Notes: generated by a model from the letters alone, not told the origin. DNA of 64,000 nucleotides from Anaerolineaceae bacterium (GCA_009772985.1 WOUS01000001.1:1-64000); one strand, 5' to 3'. Positions 1-8,017 are shown, counted from the stretch's first letter. Translations and numbers: made by a program.

Positions 1-96
1 TCGGCAGCTCCAAGGATTCGGTTTCGTGGTGGAAACCTAATTTACTCGGTTTTGCTCGCCGATCAACACCTTTTTACGAAACTGTCAGGTGGCTAG
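1..96 (+). CDS. 3' end of an unidentified gene cut by the window edge
   Basis: The frame is open from base 1 to a TAG at 94-96 and would encode about 31 residues ending NLIYSVLLADQHLFTKLSGG. No start is visible because the gene would begin outside the window. Codon use is AT-rich, like the next two genes and unlike the rest of the window. I do not recognise the product. The open frame is short enough to be chance. Confidence 0.25.
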   Translation, partial: SAAPRIRFRGGNLIYSVLLADQHLFTKLSGG

Positions 97-250
97 ATTC
101 AACATAGAAAATACCTTCAAAGCAAAAGGAATTTTCACTGAATTTCTTTTGGCTTTTGTTCTTTTTTCAATTGTAGGAATTGCTGTATTAAAACCCTATT
201 TACATAAAAGATCAACCAAAAAGCCCAAGGACAATCTTACAAAAAAATAA
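89..250 (+). CDS. possible small membrane protein, 53 aa, GTG start
   Basis: A GTG at 89 opens a 53-residue frame that overlaps the stop of the preceding open frame by 8 nt, a spacing compatible with translational coupling. It encodes one hydrophobic segment (FLLAFVLFSIVGIAVL) followed by a lysine-rich tail ending LTKK, the usual look of a single-span membrane peptide with a cytoplasmic positive end. There is no clear ribosome binding site. The reading frame is also open upstream to base 41, so the true start is uncertain. No family recognised. Confidence 0.3.
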   Translation: MARFNIENTFKAKGIFTEFLLAFVLFSIVGIAVLKPYLHKRSTKKPKDNLTKK

Positions 251-287
251 AAACATGCCCCATCCTTAATCAGGACGGGACATGTTT
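240..287 (-). terminator. terminator of the AT-rich minus-strand gene pair
   Basis: A 16-bp stem (251-266 with 272-287, two mismatched positions) and a 5-nt loop are followed on the minus strand by a T-rich run (250-240). It lies 40 nt past the stop of the minus-strand membrane protein. Plus-strand reading gives only a weak T stretch, so it mainly serves the minus strand. Confidence 0.75.
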
Positions 288-326
288 GAATGTTATTAAT
301 TTGGAACTTCACGATTGTGGAACAGA

Positions 327-1289
327 CTAAATCCAATGGAATATTTTGCCAATCACATAAGGTATAGCAATAATGGGGGTTAAGAGAGCCCAAAGTGTCA
401 CATCAATGACAACATAAACGAATCTCCACAGGAGATCGAAAAGAAATGTCAGGGCTGGCAAAATACTAACGAGGAGCCCAATCAGCAGGTAAATTAGCAC
501 TAACATGCCCAAAGCTGCTGGCTGATAGGTAATGGCAGCTGCAAAAGAACTGTTAATTGCAAGAAGGCCATATAAAACGAACGATAATATTAAATCAGTC
601 GTTGGGCTGGCAGCCAACATACCAAGGGAGATTAATCTTTGAACTGCAAGAGCGATCATTACTACAACCGCAAACAATGTCACCAGTACCGATAGCCCTT
701 TAAACATCTTCTTTTGTGCGTCAGTCAATTCTTCAGTCTCAATTAATTCACCTTTACCAGACATTTCAATGAGTATCCACACTCCCACTACCGCCGCCAA
801 TAATGCGCCGCCTAGAATCGCAAGATCCAATCTTTGTAGGAGGGAAGGTAAATCAGGCGAAACCAAGCCCATAAGTACTAATGTATTCGCGATGGTGACT
901 GCATCTGCAAACAAGAAGAAGATAAAAAAGGCTAAAGCTAGAATATAGCCTAAAGCTCTTAGGGGAGATCCTTCTTTGAAAATACGGTCTCCTACCTCTG
1001 TAAACCATTTTTTCAATCTCAATACTATTGGCGAGTCCGTCGTTGGCTCTGGAGCGGCTCTTGTTATAACATTTCGCTGAGCCAAATTTTCAAGAAGTTC
1101 TCTTGGGTATAGTTTCGGATTTTTGGGGTCATCATCTTTCTTAAAGACCCAAGGCTTGGTAATCAATTTGTTGATACGGGACAGAAGATCTCTCCATCTG
1201 CCAATCCAGACGAGATCAACGACCAACCAAATTATTGCAAAGATCCCGAAGTACTGCCAATTAGCAAGATCGTATAGAAATTGCAACAT
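327..1289 (-). CDS. multi-pass membrane protein of unknown function
   Basis: 320 aa. Residues about 8-28 form one transmembrane segment, followed by a charged soluble stretch (about 30-105) and then six or seven further hydrophobic segments to the C-terminus. The start is ATG at 1289, preceded by GGGAGG. It starts 2 nt after the stop of the upstream lipoprotein gene, so the two are almost certainly co-transcribed and may act together at the cell surface. Base composition is much lower in GC than genes further right. I recognise no family. Confidence 0.7.
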   Translation of the reverse strand: MLQFLYDLANWQYFGIFAIIWLVVDLVWIGRWRDLLSRINKLITKPWVFKKDDDPKNPKLYPRELLENLAQRNVITRAAPEPTTDSPIVLRLKKWFTEVGDRIFKEGSPLRALGYILALAFFIFFLFADAVTIANTLVLMGLVSPDLPSLLQRLDLAILGGALLAAVVGVWILIEMSGKGELIETEELTDAQKKMFKGLSVLVTLFAVVVMIALAVQRLISLGMLAASPTTDLILSFVLYGLLAINSSFAAAITYQPAALGMLVLIYLLIGLLVSILPALTFLFDLLWRFVYVVIDVTLWALLTPIIAIPYVIGKIFHWI

Positions 1290-1291
1290 GT

Positions 1292-2359
1292 CTACCTCCC
1301 GATCGCTTGAATTAGGTTAATTTCAACACGTTCTCCGTTCAAATAGACTCTCTCGTCCAAATTTACTCCAAGGCCTGGAAACTCAGAATCCCAATACGTT
1401 TGCAATTGTGCACAGTCTGGTTGATTAATGTCGCGACAATCGGGCATAATTACATAAACCTTACTCACATAATTTAAGTTAATATATAAATTGTCTGGGT
1501 TATGTTTGCCCCAAGTATGTAAATCGTCAATAATAATCAGTATACAATCAGCGTAATTCCCGCAATATGTTTCTAGGTCTTGTGTGGCAAAGGATAATCC
1601 CCAATATAGTCCCCCATTATACAACTCATCGGTTCTTCCTCTGCTCACCTCGGCATTCTTAATGTCGCCTGCGACTGCAGTCCCTATGCGATTGACCTCG
1701 TTGCTATCTATTTGTTCCCACGCTGTAGCTGTTGCTGCAATAATATTATTCCATAAATCTTTCTGGCAATTATAAATGGCATTGTTCGCCGTCTCGGTGG
1801 CAGGTTTTGCAGTATTATGTACTTGAATAGCTTTTTTGGTTGCAACACCTCCATAGCCAATTTCAGGGGTAGTTGTAGGAGGAAGAGGTGTTAATGTCGC
1901 AAAAGGCGATGGTACTGCATACAGTTCAGGAGGGGTGATATATGAATTAAGCCTCAAGACTCTCGCATCGTTAAATGAATCATAGCCAAGCTGAAAAACT
2001 GAAACGAGGTCACTTGACCCCATTAGATCAGGAATAATTCTACTTACAAATAGAGGAATGTCGGTGATCTTGTCCCCATTTTCCATTTCCAGCGATTGAT
2101 CACCAATTGACCAAGGATCATATAAAATCACGATCATTCTTGAAGTAGTTCTATATCCGTCTGGAGTGGAAAGTTGAATATTGGATGGACACGTCGCCGT
2201 TGCAGATGGACGTGGTGTCCAAGTCGCAACTCCGTTTATCGGGCCATTTCCTCCACAAGAGCCCAGCAAGAAAAGAAATAAAAACGAGCCTATAAATGGC
2301 ACAATAAGAGCAATTAATTTCCTAGGCGGTCTCCGATGTCTGCTCCCCAGTGATCTCAT
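1292..2359 (-). CDS. lipoprotein of unknown function
   Basis: 355 aa. The N-terminus is basic, followed by a hydrophobic stretch and a lipobox (LLGSC), so it is probably a lipid-anchored extracytoplasmic protein. A Thr/Ser/Pro-rich linker follows, then a soluble domain with hydrophobic strands ending in acidic residues (RMIVILYDPWSIG, CILIIIDDLHTWG, KVYVIMPDC). This pattern loosely recalls Rossmann-like or von Willebrand A-like folds but lacks a clear MIDAS motif. ATG at 2359 is chosen over GTG at 2368 because GGGAG sits about 10 nt upstream of the ATG. It heads a two-gene AT-rich unit with the membrane protein behind it. Confidence 0.7.
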   Translation of the reverse strand: MRSLGSRHRRPPRKLIALIVPFIGSFLFLFLLGSCGGNGPINGVATWTPRPSATATCPSNIQLSTPDGYRTTSRMIVILYDPWSIGDQSLEMENGDKITDIPLFVSRIIPDLMGSSDLVSVFQLGYDSFNDARVLRLNSYITPPELYAVPSPFATLTPLPPTTTPEIGYGGVATKKAIQVHNTAKPATETANNAIYNCQKDLWNNIIAATATAWEQIDSNEVNRIGTAVAGDIKNAEVSRGRTDELYNGGLYWGLSFATQDLETYCGNYADCILIIIDDLHTWGKHNPDNLYINLNYVSKVYVIMPDCRDINQPDCAQLQTYWDSEFPGLGVNLDERVYLNGERVEINLIQAIGR

Positions 2360-2462
2360 GATATCCACACTCCCAGATTAAATTTTCATAATAATAGCAC
2401 AAAACATACAAAAAGCAAGTGGTTGGCCGAGTCTGTTTTTGCGGGGCTGTACCACCACAAAC

Positions 2463-2498
2463 CAACAGCCGGACAGGATCTCTCCTGCCCGGCTGTTG
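2463..2498 (-). terminator. terminator of the DUF4173 gene
   Basis: 16-bp stem with one mismatch (2463-2478 with 2483-2498) and a 4-nt loop. It starts 18 nt past the stop of the minus-strand gene and is followed on that strand by TTGGTTTG, a rather weak T tract. Confidence 0.65.
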
Positions 2499-2515
2499 CT
2501 CAAATCAACTTCCTC

Positions 2516-4120
2516 TCAATCTGAATACGTCTGATAACACTCGTAGTAGATGCTCCCCGGCGTGAGCACCTTCGCCGGGTAGTCGCTGTCCGAAATCCGG
2601 TACCCCGACAGTTGGGAGTTCACATTCCGCCGCGCCTGTTGCAGCGCCTGCTCCGCCAGCCAGCCGGAGAGCGTGAACGCGCGCCAGTCCGTGTCGCCGT
2701 CGCCGGAATTGCGGTACTGCCAGCAGACCAGCGCCGCGCCGACGGCGTCGAGCGTATAGCCGGGCAGCGACTCGTCCGTGTAGGCCGCGGCCAGCGCCGG
2801 GACCGCGTCCGTGGAGAGCGAGGCCAGGTACGGCACATCCAGCCCTTCCCCATCCGCCGCCCGCGCAATGTTCTGCCGGACGATGAAGCCGTCCACGTTG
2901 AGCAGGGTCAAGGTCAAGGCGAAGCCGACCGAGGCCAGCATGGCCGCCAGCGCGAAGAAGCGTTCTTTGCGCAAAATGTCCAGCACGGCCACCGCCGCCA
3001 GCAGGATGCCGAGCCAGATCATGAAGACGTGCGGATACGTCCGCATCCGGGAAAATCCGTACGCCGCCTCGTAGAGCGACAGCCGCTGGAAAGCCGAGAA
3101 AAGCATCACGCCCACCAGCGCCACGAGCAGCACGCCCAGCCCCGAGAAAGTCCAGCGCTGCGCGGCGGTCTCGCGCTTCGTCACCGCGCTCAGGCTCAGG
3201 AACATCAGCAGGCTGAAGACCGCCACCATCACCAGTTCGCCGAAGCCGCGCCGGGCGTACTCCGAGAATGTGTACCCCTCCACGCTGATGTTCGCCTGCC
3301 CGCCGAAGAAATAGCGGAACTGGACGAACACGAAGGCCAGGAACAGCAGGTTCACCGCGCCCAGCACCACCGCCGCCTCGGTGAACCCGAGGAACGCTGG
3401 CGCGAGCGGCTTGTCCTCGCCAATCAGGCTCTCGTCCCGGCTCTTCTGCGCGGCGTGGAGGAACAGCCCCGCCAGCATGTACGCGCCAATCAGGATGTAG
3501 ATCAGGCGGAAGATGTACTCCGGCAATTTTTCCAGCCGGAACATTTTTATGAACTCATCCAGCCGCTCGGCAAAGATCAAATCGGCGGACGACAGCAACG
3601 CGGCGAATACGGCGACGATGGGCAGCGCGATCAGCAGTCCGCGCAGCACGGCCCACGTCCGCTTCCACCCGGACCGGGGCGCGGGCGCGGCCGGGTCGGG
3701 CGATTCACCTTCCTGCTTCTTCCGCTCCGTCAGGAAGATGATCGGACGCGCGATCAAACTTCCCATCATCTTGAAGAAATTGACGACGTAATCGGACAGG
3801 CTGTATTTCAGCCAGCGCCCGCCCAGGTACGTCTGGACGAGGATGCCCATCAGCGTCAGCGTGAAGGCGTAGGCCAGGAACAGGCTCATCGGCTCCCGCC
3901 GGACGAAGGTCATCGCCGCGAAGAACAGGATGGGCGCGAGCAGGAGCAGCGACTTCCACGCGGGCTTGATCCCATTCAATGCCAGCACGAGGAATCCGCC
4001 CCCCAGGCAGAGAACCGCGTAGACGGCGAAATTGATCCCCGGCGTGTGCTTCCAGAACAGGAAGTCGAACAGCCAGCCCAATACGAGCGCCGTGATCCAG
4101 AGCAAGTTCGTGCGTTTCAT
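2516..4120 (-). CDS. DUF4173/DUF4153-type membrane protein
   Basis: 534 aa, about 11-12 hydrophobic segments. Segments 1-6 lie before a basic loop (TERKKQEGESPDPA...) and the remainder after it. The sequence around YALSDYVVNF-like and the region after GFTEAAVVLGAVNLLF fit the DUF4173 family of bacterial integral membrane proteins, whose function is unknown. The C-terminal ~100 residues look soluble (WQYRNSGDGDTDWRAFTLSGW). ATG at 4120 is used because a strong GGAGGAGG lies 5 nt upstream; an in-frame ATG at 4180 has none. Monocistronic, with its own terminator. Confidence 0.8.
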   Translation of the reverse strand: MKRTNLLWITALVLGWLFDFLFWKHTPGINFAVYAVLCLGGGFLVLALNGIKPAWKSLLLLAPILFFAAMTFVRREPMSLFLAYAFTLTLMGILVQTYLGGRWLKYSLSDYVVNFFKMMGSLIARPIIFLTERKKQEGESPDPAAPAPRSGWKRTWAVLRGLLIALPIVAVFAALLSSADLIFAERLDEFIKMFRLEKLPEYIFRLIYILIGAYMLAGLFLHAAQKSRDESLIGEDKPLAPAFLGFTEAAVVLGAVNLLFLAFVFVQFRYFFGGQANISVEGYTFSEYARRGFGELVMVAVFSLLMFLSLSAVTKRETAAQRWTFSGLGVLLVALVGVMLFSAFQRLSLYEAAYGFSRMRTYPHVFMIWLGILLAAVAVLDILRKERFFALAAMLASVGFALTLTLLNVDGFIVRQNIARAADGEGLDVPYLASLSTDAVPALAAAYTDESLPGYTLDAVGAALVCWQYRNSGDGDTDWRAFTLSGWLAEQALQQARRNVNSQLSGYRISDSDYPAKVLTPGSIYYECYQTYSD

Positions 4121-4212
4121 GCGCACCTCCTCCAAAAGTTTTGCAAAGGATAACCCTGCGCCGCTTGCCGGAACTCTCAAAAAGTGTCAGAGAGTCTCTG
4201 GTTTTTTAGTTT

Positions 4213-4326
4213 GAACCGCGAAGTCGCGAAGATTTTTCATTACCCGCGAAGGAACTCTTCGCGACCCCAAGAATTCTTCGCGTGCGCCGGCCCCCGTTCT
4301 TTGGGGGTCGTACCTTCGCGGTGAAT
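4213..4326. repeat. CGCGAAG-rich palindromic intergenic repeat
   Basis: Outer arms GAACCGCGAAG and CTTCGCGGTGAAT enclose several internal CGCGAAG / CTTCGCG copies. A second member with the same outer arms is at 38889-39058. It fills most of the gap between the divergent DUF4173 and acyl-CoA synthetase genes. Confidence 0.7.
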
Positions 4327-4335
4327 CTTTTTTCA

Positions 4336-4364
4336 TTGCGGCTGCCAACCGCACATGCTATACT
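4336..4364 (+). promoter_or_regulatory. promoter of the acyl-CoA synthetase gene
   Basis: TTGCGG (4336-4341), a 17-nt spacer and TATACT (4359-4364). This implies a leader of about 90 nt that contains the palindrome at 4388-4443. Confidence 0.6.
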
Positions 4365-4387
4365 AACACAACTCGAACACTCCAAAC

Positions 4388-4443
4388 CCTTGCGAAGGTT
4401 CGAGCCTGAATGAGTTTACGCCCGAAAGACAACCTTCGCAAGG
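4388..4443. repeat. CCTTGCGAAGGTT palindromic repeat in the 5' leader
   Basis: Arms CCTTGCGAAGGTT (4388-4400) and AACCTTCGCAAGG (4431-4443) can form a 13-bp stem in the leader of the acyl-CoA synthetase mRNA. The same arms, without the long loop, sit inside the aconitase coding sequence at 56625-56653. Confidence 0.75.
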
Positions 4444-4461
4444 CTGACACAAGGAACATCC

Positions 4462-6597
4462 ATGCGACCCGACCCCCGCACCCTCGCCCCCTTCTTCCAG
4501 CCGAAAGGCGTAGCCGTCATCGGCGCGAGCAGCGACCCGTCCAAACTCGGATACGGCATCGTCGAAAATCTCGTCCATCCGCGCTACGGATTCCCCGGCC
4601 CGGTCTATCCCGTCAACCCGAAGGCCGAGGAAATTCTGGAAAGGAAATGCTACGCCAGCATCCTCGCCGTCCCCGACCCGGTGGACCTGGCCGCCATCCT
4701 CATCCCGGCCGCGGCCGTCCCTTCCACGCTCGAAGATTGCGGCAAACGCGGGATCAAGGCCGCGGTCATCCTCTCGGGCGGATTCCGCGAGATCGGGCCG
4801 GAGGGCGCGGAACGCGAACGCGTCAGCCTGGAGATCGCCCGCCGTTACGGGATGCGGCTCATCGGTCCGAACGGCATCGGCGTGATTGACATGCACACGC
4901 CGCTCAACACCACCTTCGTCCGCGAGATGACCGGGCGCGGCGACATTGATTTCGTCTCACAATCCGGCGCGCTGTGCGGCGGCATCATTGACTGGGCGCA
5001 GGCGCGCCGTCTCGACTTCAGCCGCTTCCTGAGCATCGGCAACAAAGTGGACGTGGACGAGACCGACCTGCTCCACTACCTCGCCGAGGACGACCGCAGC
5101 CGGGTCATCGCGCTGTATCTCGAAGACGTGCGCGACGGCGCGGCGTTCGTGGACGCGGCCCGTCACGCCTGCGCGCACAAGTTCGTGCTGGCGCTCAAGG
5201 CCGGGCGCACCCAAAGCGGACAGGCCGCCACCGCCTCGCACACCGGCGCGCTGGCCGGGGCGCACGCCGCCTTCCGCGCCGCCTGCAAACAGACCGGCAT
5301 CCTCGAACTCGACAGCATGAGCAGCCTGCTCAACGCCTCGCTGGCGCTGGCCTCCCAGCCCCTGCCGCGCGGCGGCCGCATCGCCATCCTGACCAACGCC
5401 GGCGGCCCCTCCGCCCTGGCTGCCGACGCCCTCAACCCCGCCGGTCTCACGCTGGCGCGCACCGGCCCCGAGACCCAGTCCGCGCTGCGCGGCCTGCTCC
5501 ACCCGGAAGCCTGCGTGAGCGCCCCGGTGGACATGCTCGGCGGCGCGAACGAGAGCCACTACCGCCGCGCCCTCGAAGCGCTGCTCGACGACCCCGCCAA
5601 CGACGGCGTCATCGTCATCCACGTGCCAACCCGCGTCCAGGACCCGGCGCTCGTGATCGCTTCCATCGCCGCGGCCCTGCGCGAGAAAAAGCCCGCCACA
5701 TCGTCCCCGAAGGGGAAACCCGTGCTGGCCTGCCTGTTCGGCCAGGCCAGCCTCGATGACGCCTTCGCCGCCGCCGACGCCGCCCGCCTGCCCGTTTATC
5801 GTTTCCCCGAGGAAGCCGTGGAAGCCCTGCGCGTGATGCGCCAGCGCGCCCGCTGGCTGGAAACGGAACACCCGCTCCCGGTCCGGCCTGCGGATGTGAA
5901 CCCGGCCCGGGCGCGGGACCTGTTGTCTGCCGCGCGTCGAACCGGCCTCTCCGCCCTCGACGCCGCCGCCGGCCGCGCATTGCTCGAAGCGTACGGCATC
6001 CAGACGCCAAAAGACATGCTGGCAACCTCCGCCGACGAAGCCGCAAAATTCGCCAAAACCATCGGCTTCCCGGTGGCGCTCAAACTCGCCTCCCCCGACA
6101 TTCTGCACAAGACGGACGTGGGCGGCGTGCTGCTGAATGTGCCGGACGAAGCCGCGGCGCGGCAGGGCTGGCAGGCCATCGTCACGCGCGCCCGCGCCGC
6201 ACATCCAAAAGCGGACATCCGCGGCGTGCAGGTCCAGCAGATGGTGGCGGGCGGACAGGAGGTCATCGTCGGCGTGAAGCGCGACCCGGCCTTCGGTCCG
6301 CTGGTCATGTTCGGGCTGGGCGGCGTGTACGTGGAGGCGCTGGCCGACGTCAGTTTCCGGCTCGCGCCGCTCTCGCGGCAGGACGCCGAGGAGATGATCG
6401 GCGAGGTGCGCTCGGCGAAACTGCTGGACGGTCTGCGCGGCGCTCCCCCCGCCGACCGGTCCGCGCTGGTGGAGACAATCGTCCGCATCGGGCAACTTGC
6501 CGCCGACTGCCCCGACATCGCCGAACTGGACGTGAATCCGCTGATGGTGCTGCCCGCCGGCGCGCTGGCCGCGGACGTGAGGATCATTCTCCAGTAG
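4462..6597 (+). CDS. acyl-CoA synthetase (NDP-forming), fused alpha and beta subunits
   Basis: 711 aa, the usual length of the fused ADP-forming acetyl/acyl-CoA synthetases, which convert acyl-CoA, ADP and phosphate to acid, ATP and CoA. Residues about 10-100 form the CoA-binding Rossmann domain (GVAVIGASSDPSKLGYGI). The succinyl-CoA-ligase-like domain follows (about 150-290, with SQSGALCGGIIDWA and ASHTGALAGAH; the latter contains the His expected to be phosphorylated). The C-terminal ATP-grasp domain is about 490-711 (GFPVALKLASPDILHKTDVGGV, GLGGVYVEALADVSFR, ELDVNPL). No GNAT domain is fused, so it is not the Pat-type acetyltransferase. ATG at 4462 is the first start after the promoter; no strong Shine-Dalgarno is seen. 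Monocistronic. Confidence 0.9.
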   Translation: MRPDPRTLAPFFQPKGVAVIGASSDPSKLGYGIVENLVHPRYGFPGPVYPVNPKAEEILERKCYASILAVPDPVDLAAILIPAAAVPSTLEDCGKRGIKAAVILSGGFREIGPEGAERERVSLEIARRYGMRLIGPNGIGVIDMHTPLNTTFVREMTGRGDIDFVSQSGALCGGIIDWAQARRLDFSRFLSIGNKVDVDETDLLHYLAEDDRSRVIALYLEDVRDGAAFVDAARHACAHKFVLALKAGRTQSGQAATASHTGALAGAHAAFRAACKQTGILELDSMSSLLNASLALASQPLPRGGRIAILTNAGGPSALAADALNPAGLTLARTGPETQSALRGLLHPEACVSAPVDMLGGANESHYRRALEALLDDPANDGVIVIHVPTRVQDPALVIASIAAALREKKPATSSPKGKPVLACLFGQASLDDAFAAADAARLPVYRFPEEAVEALRVMRQRARWLETEHPLPVRPADVNPARARDLLSAARRTGLSALDAAAGRALLEAYGIQTPKDMLATSADEAAKFAKTIGFPVALKLASPDILHKTDVGGVLLNVPDEAAARQGWQAIVTRARAAHPKADIRGVQVQQMVAGGQEVIVGVKRDPAFGPLVMFGLGGVYVEALADVSFRLAPLSRQDAEEMIGEVRSAKLLDGLRGAPPADRSALVETIVRIGQLAADCPDIAELDVNPLMVLPAGALAADVRIILQ

Positions 6598-6643
6598 GAC
6601 AAGTCTGTAGGACAAGTCTATAGACTTGTCCCACGACTTGTCA
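6595..6643. repeat. GTAGGACAAGTCT/AGACTTGTCCCAC palindromic repeat
   Basis: A GGACAAGTCT half copy is followed by a complete palindrome (GACAAGTCTATAGACTTGTC) in a GTAG...CCAC frame. Related units lie at 36551-36578 and 55800-55826. Confidence 0.7.
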
Positions 6644-6648
6644 CGCCA

Positions 6649-6677
6649 TTGACATCCGATTTAATTTGTGTGATACT
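6649..6677 (+). promoter_or_regulatory. strong promoter of the small RNA / 17-codon ORF unit
   Basis: Perfect TTGACA (6649-6654), a 17-nt spacer and GATACT (6672-6677). It predicts a transcript beginning near 6684 and ending at the terminator at 6825-6860. Confidence 0.65.
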
Positions 6678-6738
6678 CACTTTGCCAGGGGGCAACCGCC
6701 AACCCGCCATCCTTACAGAAGAGGAGGTGGTGCCCAAA

Positions 6739-6792
6739 ATGGATAGTAGTCTGAAACGCAGCGCTGTGGCATCCCTCCTCGCTCTGAAGTAA
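6739..6792 (+). CDS. 17-codon small ORF within the structured transcript
   Basis: ATG at 6739 encodes MDSSLKRSAVASLLALK and stops at TAA 6790-6792. GAGGAGGT (6721-6728) lies 10 nt upstream, one of the best ribosome binding sites in the window. From codon 8 onward the ORF runs through the left arm and into the loop of the 13-bp hairpin, so translation would open the structure. The peptide is amphipathic and basic. It could be a functional microprotein or a translation-sensing element. Confidence 0.45.
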   Translation: MDSSLKRSAVASLLALK

Positions 6793-6824
6793 GTTTCTCA
6801 GCGAAAGATGCCACAGCGCGAACA

Positions 6825-6860
6825 GGAAGACCGCCTGAACAAGGCGGCCTTCCGCTTTTA
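6825..6860 (+). terminator. terminator of the small transcript
   Basis: 11-bp stem with one mismatch (6825-6835 with 6843-6853), a 7-nt loop, then GCTTTTA. Confidence 0.75.
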
Positions 6861-6936
6861 ACCCCCACCCGGCCTCCGACCACCCTCCCCCATCCGAAGT
6901 TCAGGATGGGGGAGGGCCGGGGAGGGGGTTGGGGTT
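6860..6936. repeat. CCCTCCCCCATCC / GGATGGGGGAGGG palindromic repeat
   Basis: Long imperfect palindrome centred near 6898 with outer AACCCC / GGGGTT arms. It directly abuts the stop codon of the minus-strand phosphofructokinase gene and on that strand is followed by TTAAAAG, so it may also help terminate that transcript. A related element precedes aconitase (55945-55999). Confidence 0.65.
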
Positions 6937-8017
6937 ATTCATCCCCAAACGAAATCCCAATTCCTCGCGCCGTGCGGACGGCGTCGCCGTCCACGTCCAC
7001 GCGCTTGGGGACCGCCAGCGCCTCGCTCAACGGGATGTCAATCACCTGCGCGTTGCGGAGCGCGACCATGCGGCCAAATCCGCCTGCCGCCGCCGTGCGG
7101 ACCGCGGCCGCGCCGTAGCGCGTGGCCAGCCAGCGGTCGAAGGCCGTCGGGCTGCCGCCGCGCTGGATGTGTCCCAGCACGGTGACGCGCGACTCGAAAC
7201 CCTGTGAATCAACATACTGCGCCACATCCTGCCCGATGCCTCCCAGCCGCGCCACGTAAACCGCGTCCCCGCCGCGCGAGAAGACCTGCCGCCCGCCCGC
7301 CGGTTTGGCTCCCTCCGAGACGGCGATCAGACTAAAGTGGGAGCCGCGCTCCACCCGCTGGCGCACCTTTTGGATGACCGCCTCGAATTTGAAGGGAATC
7401 TCCGGGATCAGGATCACGTCCGCGCCGCCGGACACGCCGGAGTGCAGGGCAATGAAACCGGCGTCGCGGCCCATCAGTTCCAGCACCATGACGCGGTGAT
7501 GCGACTCAGCCGTGGTGTGCAGGCGGTCAAGCGCTTCGGTGGCGATCATCAGGGCAGTGTCGAAACCGAAGGTGATCTCCGTCCCGCCCACATCGTTGTC
7601 AATCGTCTTTGGCACGCCGACGACCGGCACGCCCCGCTCGCACAATTCCATGGACACGCGCAGGGTCCCGTCGCCGCCGATGACGACGACCGCGTCCAGT
7701 TTGAGTTTCTTGATGGCCGCCACGAGGTCGCCGGAAATGTCCAGCACGACTTCCTTCCCGCCGCGCATCACCTTCCGGGCGAACGGGTTGCCGCGGTTGG
7801 CGGTGCCCAGGATGGTTCCGCCGCGCGGCAGGATGCCGCGCACCGCCGCCAGGTCCAGGGGGAAGACGCCGCCCTGGGCGAGGAATCCGTCGTACCCGTC
7901 CCGGACCCCGAACACGTCACAGCCGAAATCGTTGACGGCCGTCTTGACGACCGCCCGGATGACCGCGTTCAGGCCGGGCGCGTCGCCGCCGCCGGTCAGG
8001 ACAGCAATCCGTTTCAT
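6935..8017 (-). CDS. pfkA: 6-phosphofructokinase
   Basis: 360 aa. Phosphorylates fructose 6-phosphate to fructose 1,6-bisphosphate, the committed step of glycolysis. Diagnostic motifs are GGGDAPGLNAVIR at the N-terminus, GGDGTLRVS, VPKTIDNDV and ELMGRDAGFIA. Glycine after GGD (GGDG) points to ATP as phosphoryl donor, since pyrophosphate-dependent enzymes carry GGDD there. The lysine in PKTIDND is the residue usual in the pyrophosphate group, a mixed pair also known in actinobacterial ATP enzymes. ATG at 8017 follows GGAGG (GAGGAGGTCCC); the frame is open far upstream but that extension overlaps repeat DNA and the next gene. Confidence 0.93.
   Translation of the reverse strand: MKRIAVLTGGGDAPGLNAVIRAVVKTAVNDFGCDVFGVRDGYDGFLAQGGVFPLDLAAVRGILPRGGTILGTANRGNPFARKVMRGGKEVVLDISGDLVAAIKKLKLDAVVVIGGDGTLRVSMELCERGVPVVGVPKTIDNDVGGTEITFGFDTALMIATEALDRLHTTAESHHRVMVLELMGRDAGFIALHSGVSGGADVILIPEIPFKFEAVIQKVRQRVERGSHFSLIAVSEGAKPAGGRQVFSRGGDAVYVARLGGIGQDVAQYVDSQGFESRVTVLGHIQRGGSPTAFDRWLATRYGAAAVRTAAAGGFGRMVALRNAQVIDIPLSEALAVPKRVDVDGDAVRTARGIGISFGDE

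Larger units (their letters stand above)
6684..6860 (+). ncRNA. short structured transcript of unknown family with an internal small ORF
   Basis: Bounded by a consensus-like promoter and an intrinsic terminator, so about 175 nt. It holds a perfect 13-bp stem (6761-6773 with 6807-6819). The loop can form a further 5-bp stem (6779-6783 with 6800-6804). A strong Shine-Dalgarno and a 17-codon ORF overlap the left arm of the hairpin. A GC-rich segment near the 5' end (GGGGGCAACCGCC, 6688-6700) could partly pair with the GGTGGTGCCC around the Shine-Dalgarno. No plus-strand gene follows before 9461, so it is an independent unit rather than a leader. I do not recognise it as SRP RNA, 6S RNA or tmRNA. 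Confidence 0.5.

Noticed and set aside
4957-6615. 552-codon open frame antisense to the acyl-CoA synthetase
   Set aside because: GC-rich shadow, composition-biased (RAGGQHHQ, GGGGLSAL), no motif, while the plus strand has family signatures end to end.
6684-6860. Known structural RNA (SRP RNA, 6S RNA, tmRNA)
   Set aside because: None of their conserved blocks (for example GGAAGCAGC of SRP RNA or an alanyl-tRNA-like end) is present; kept as an unknown transcript.
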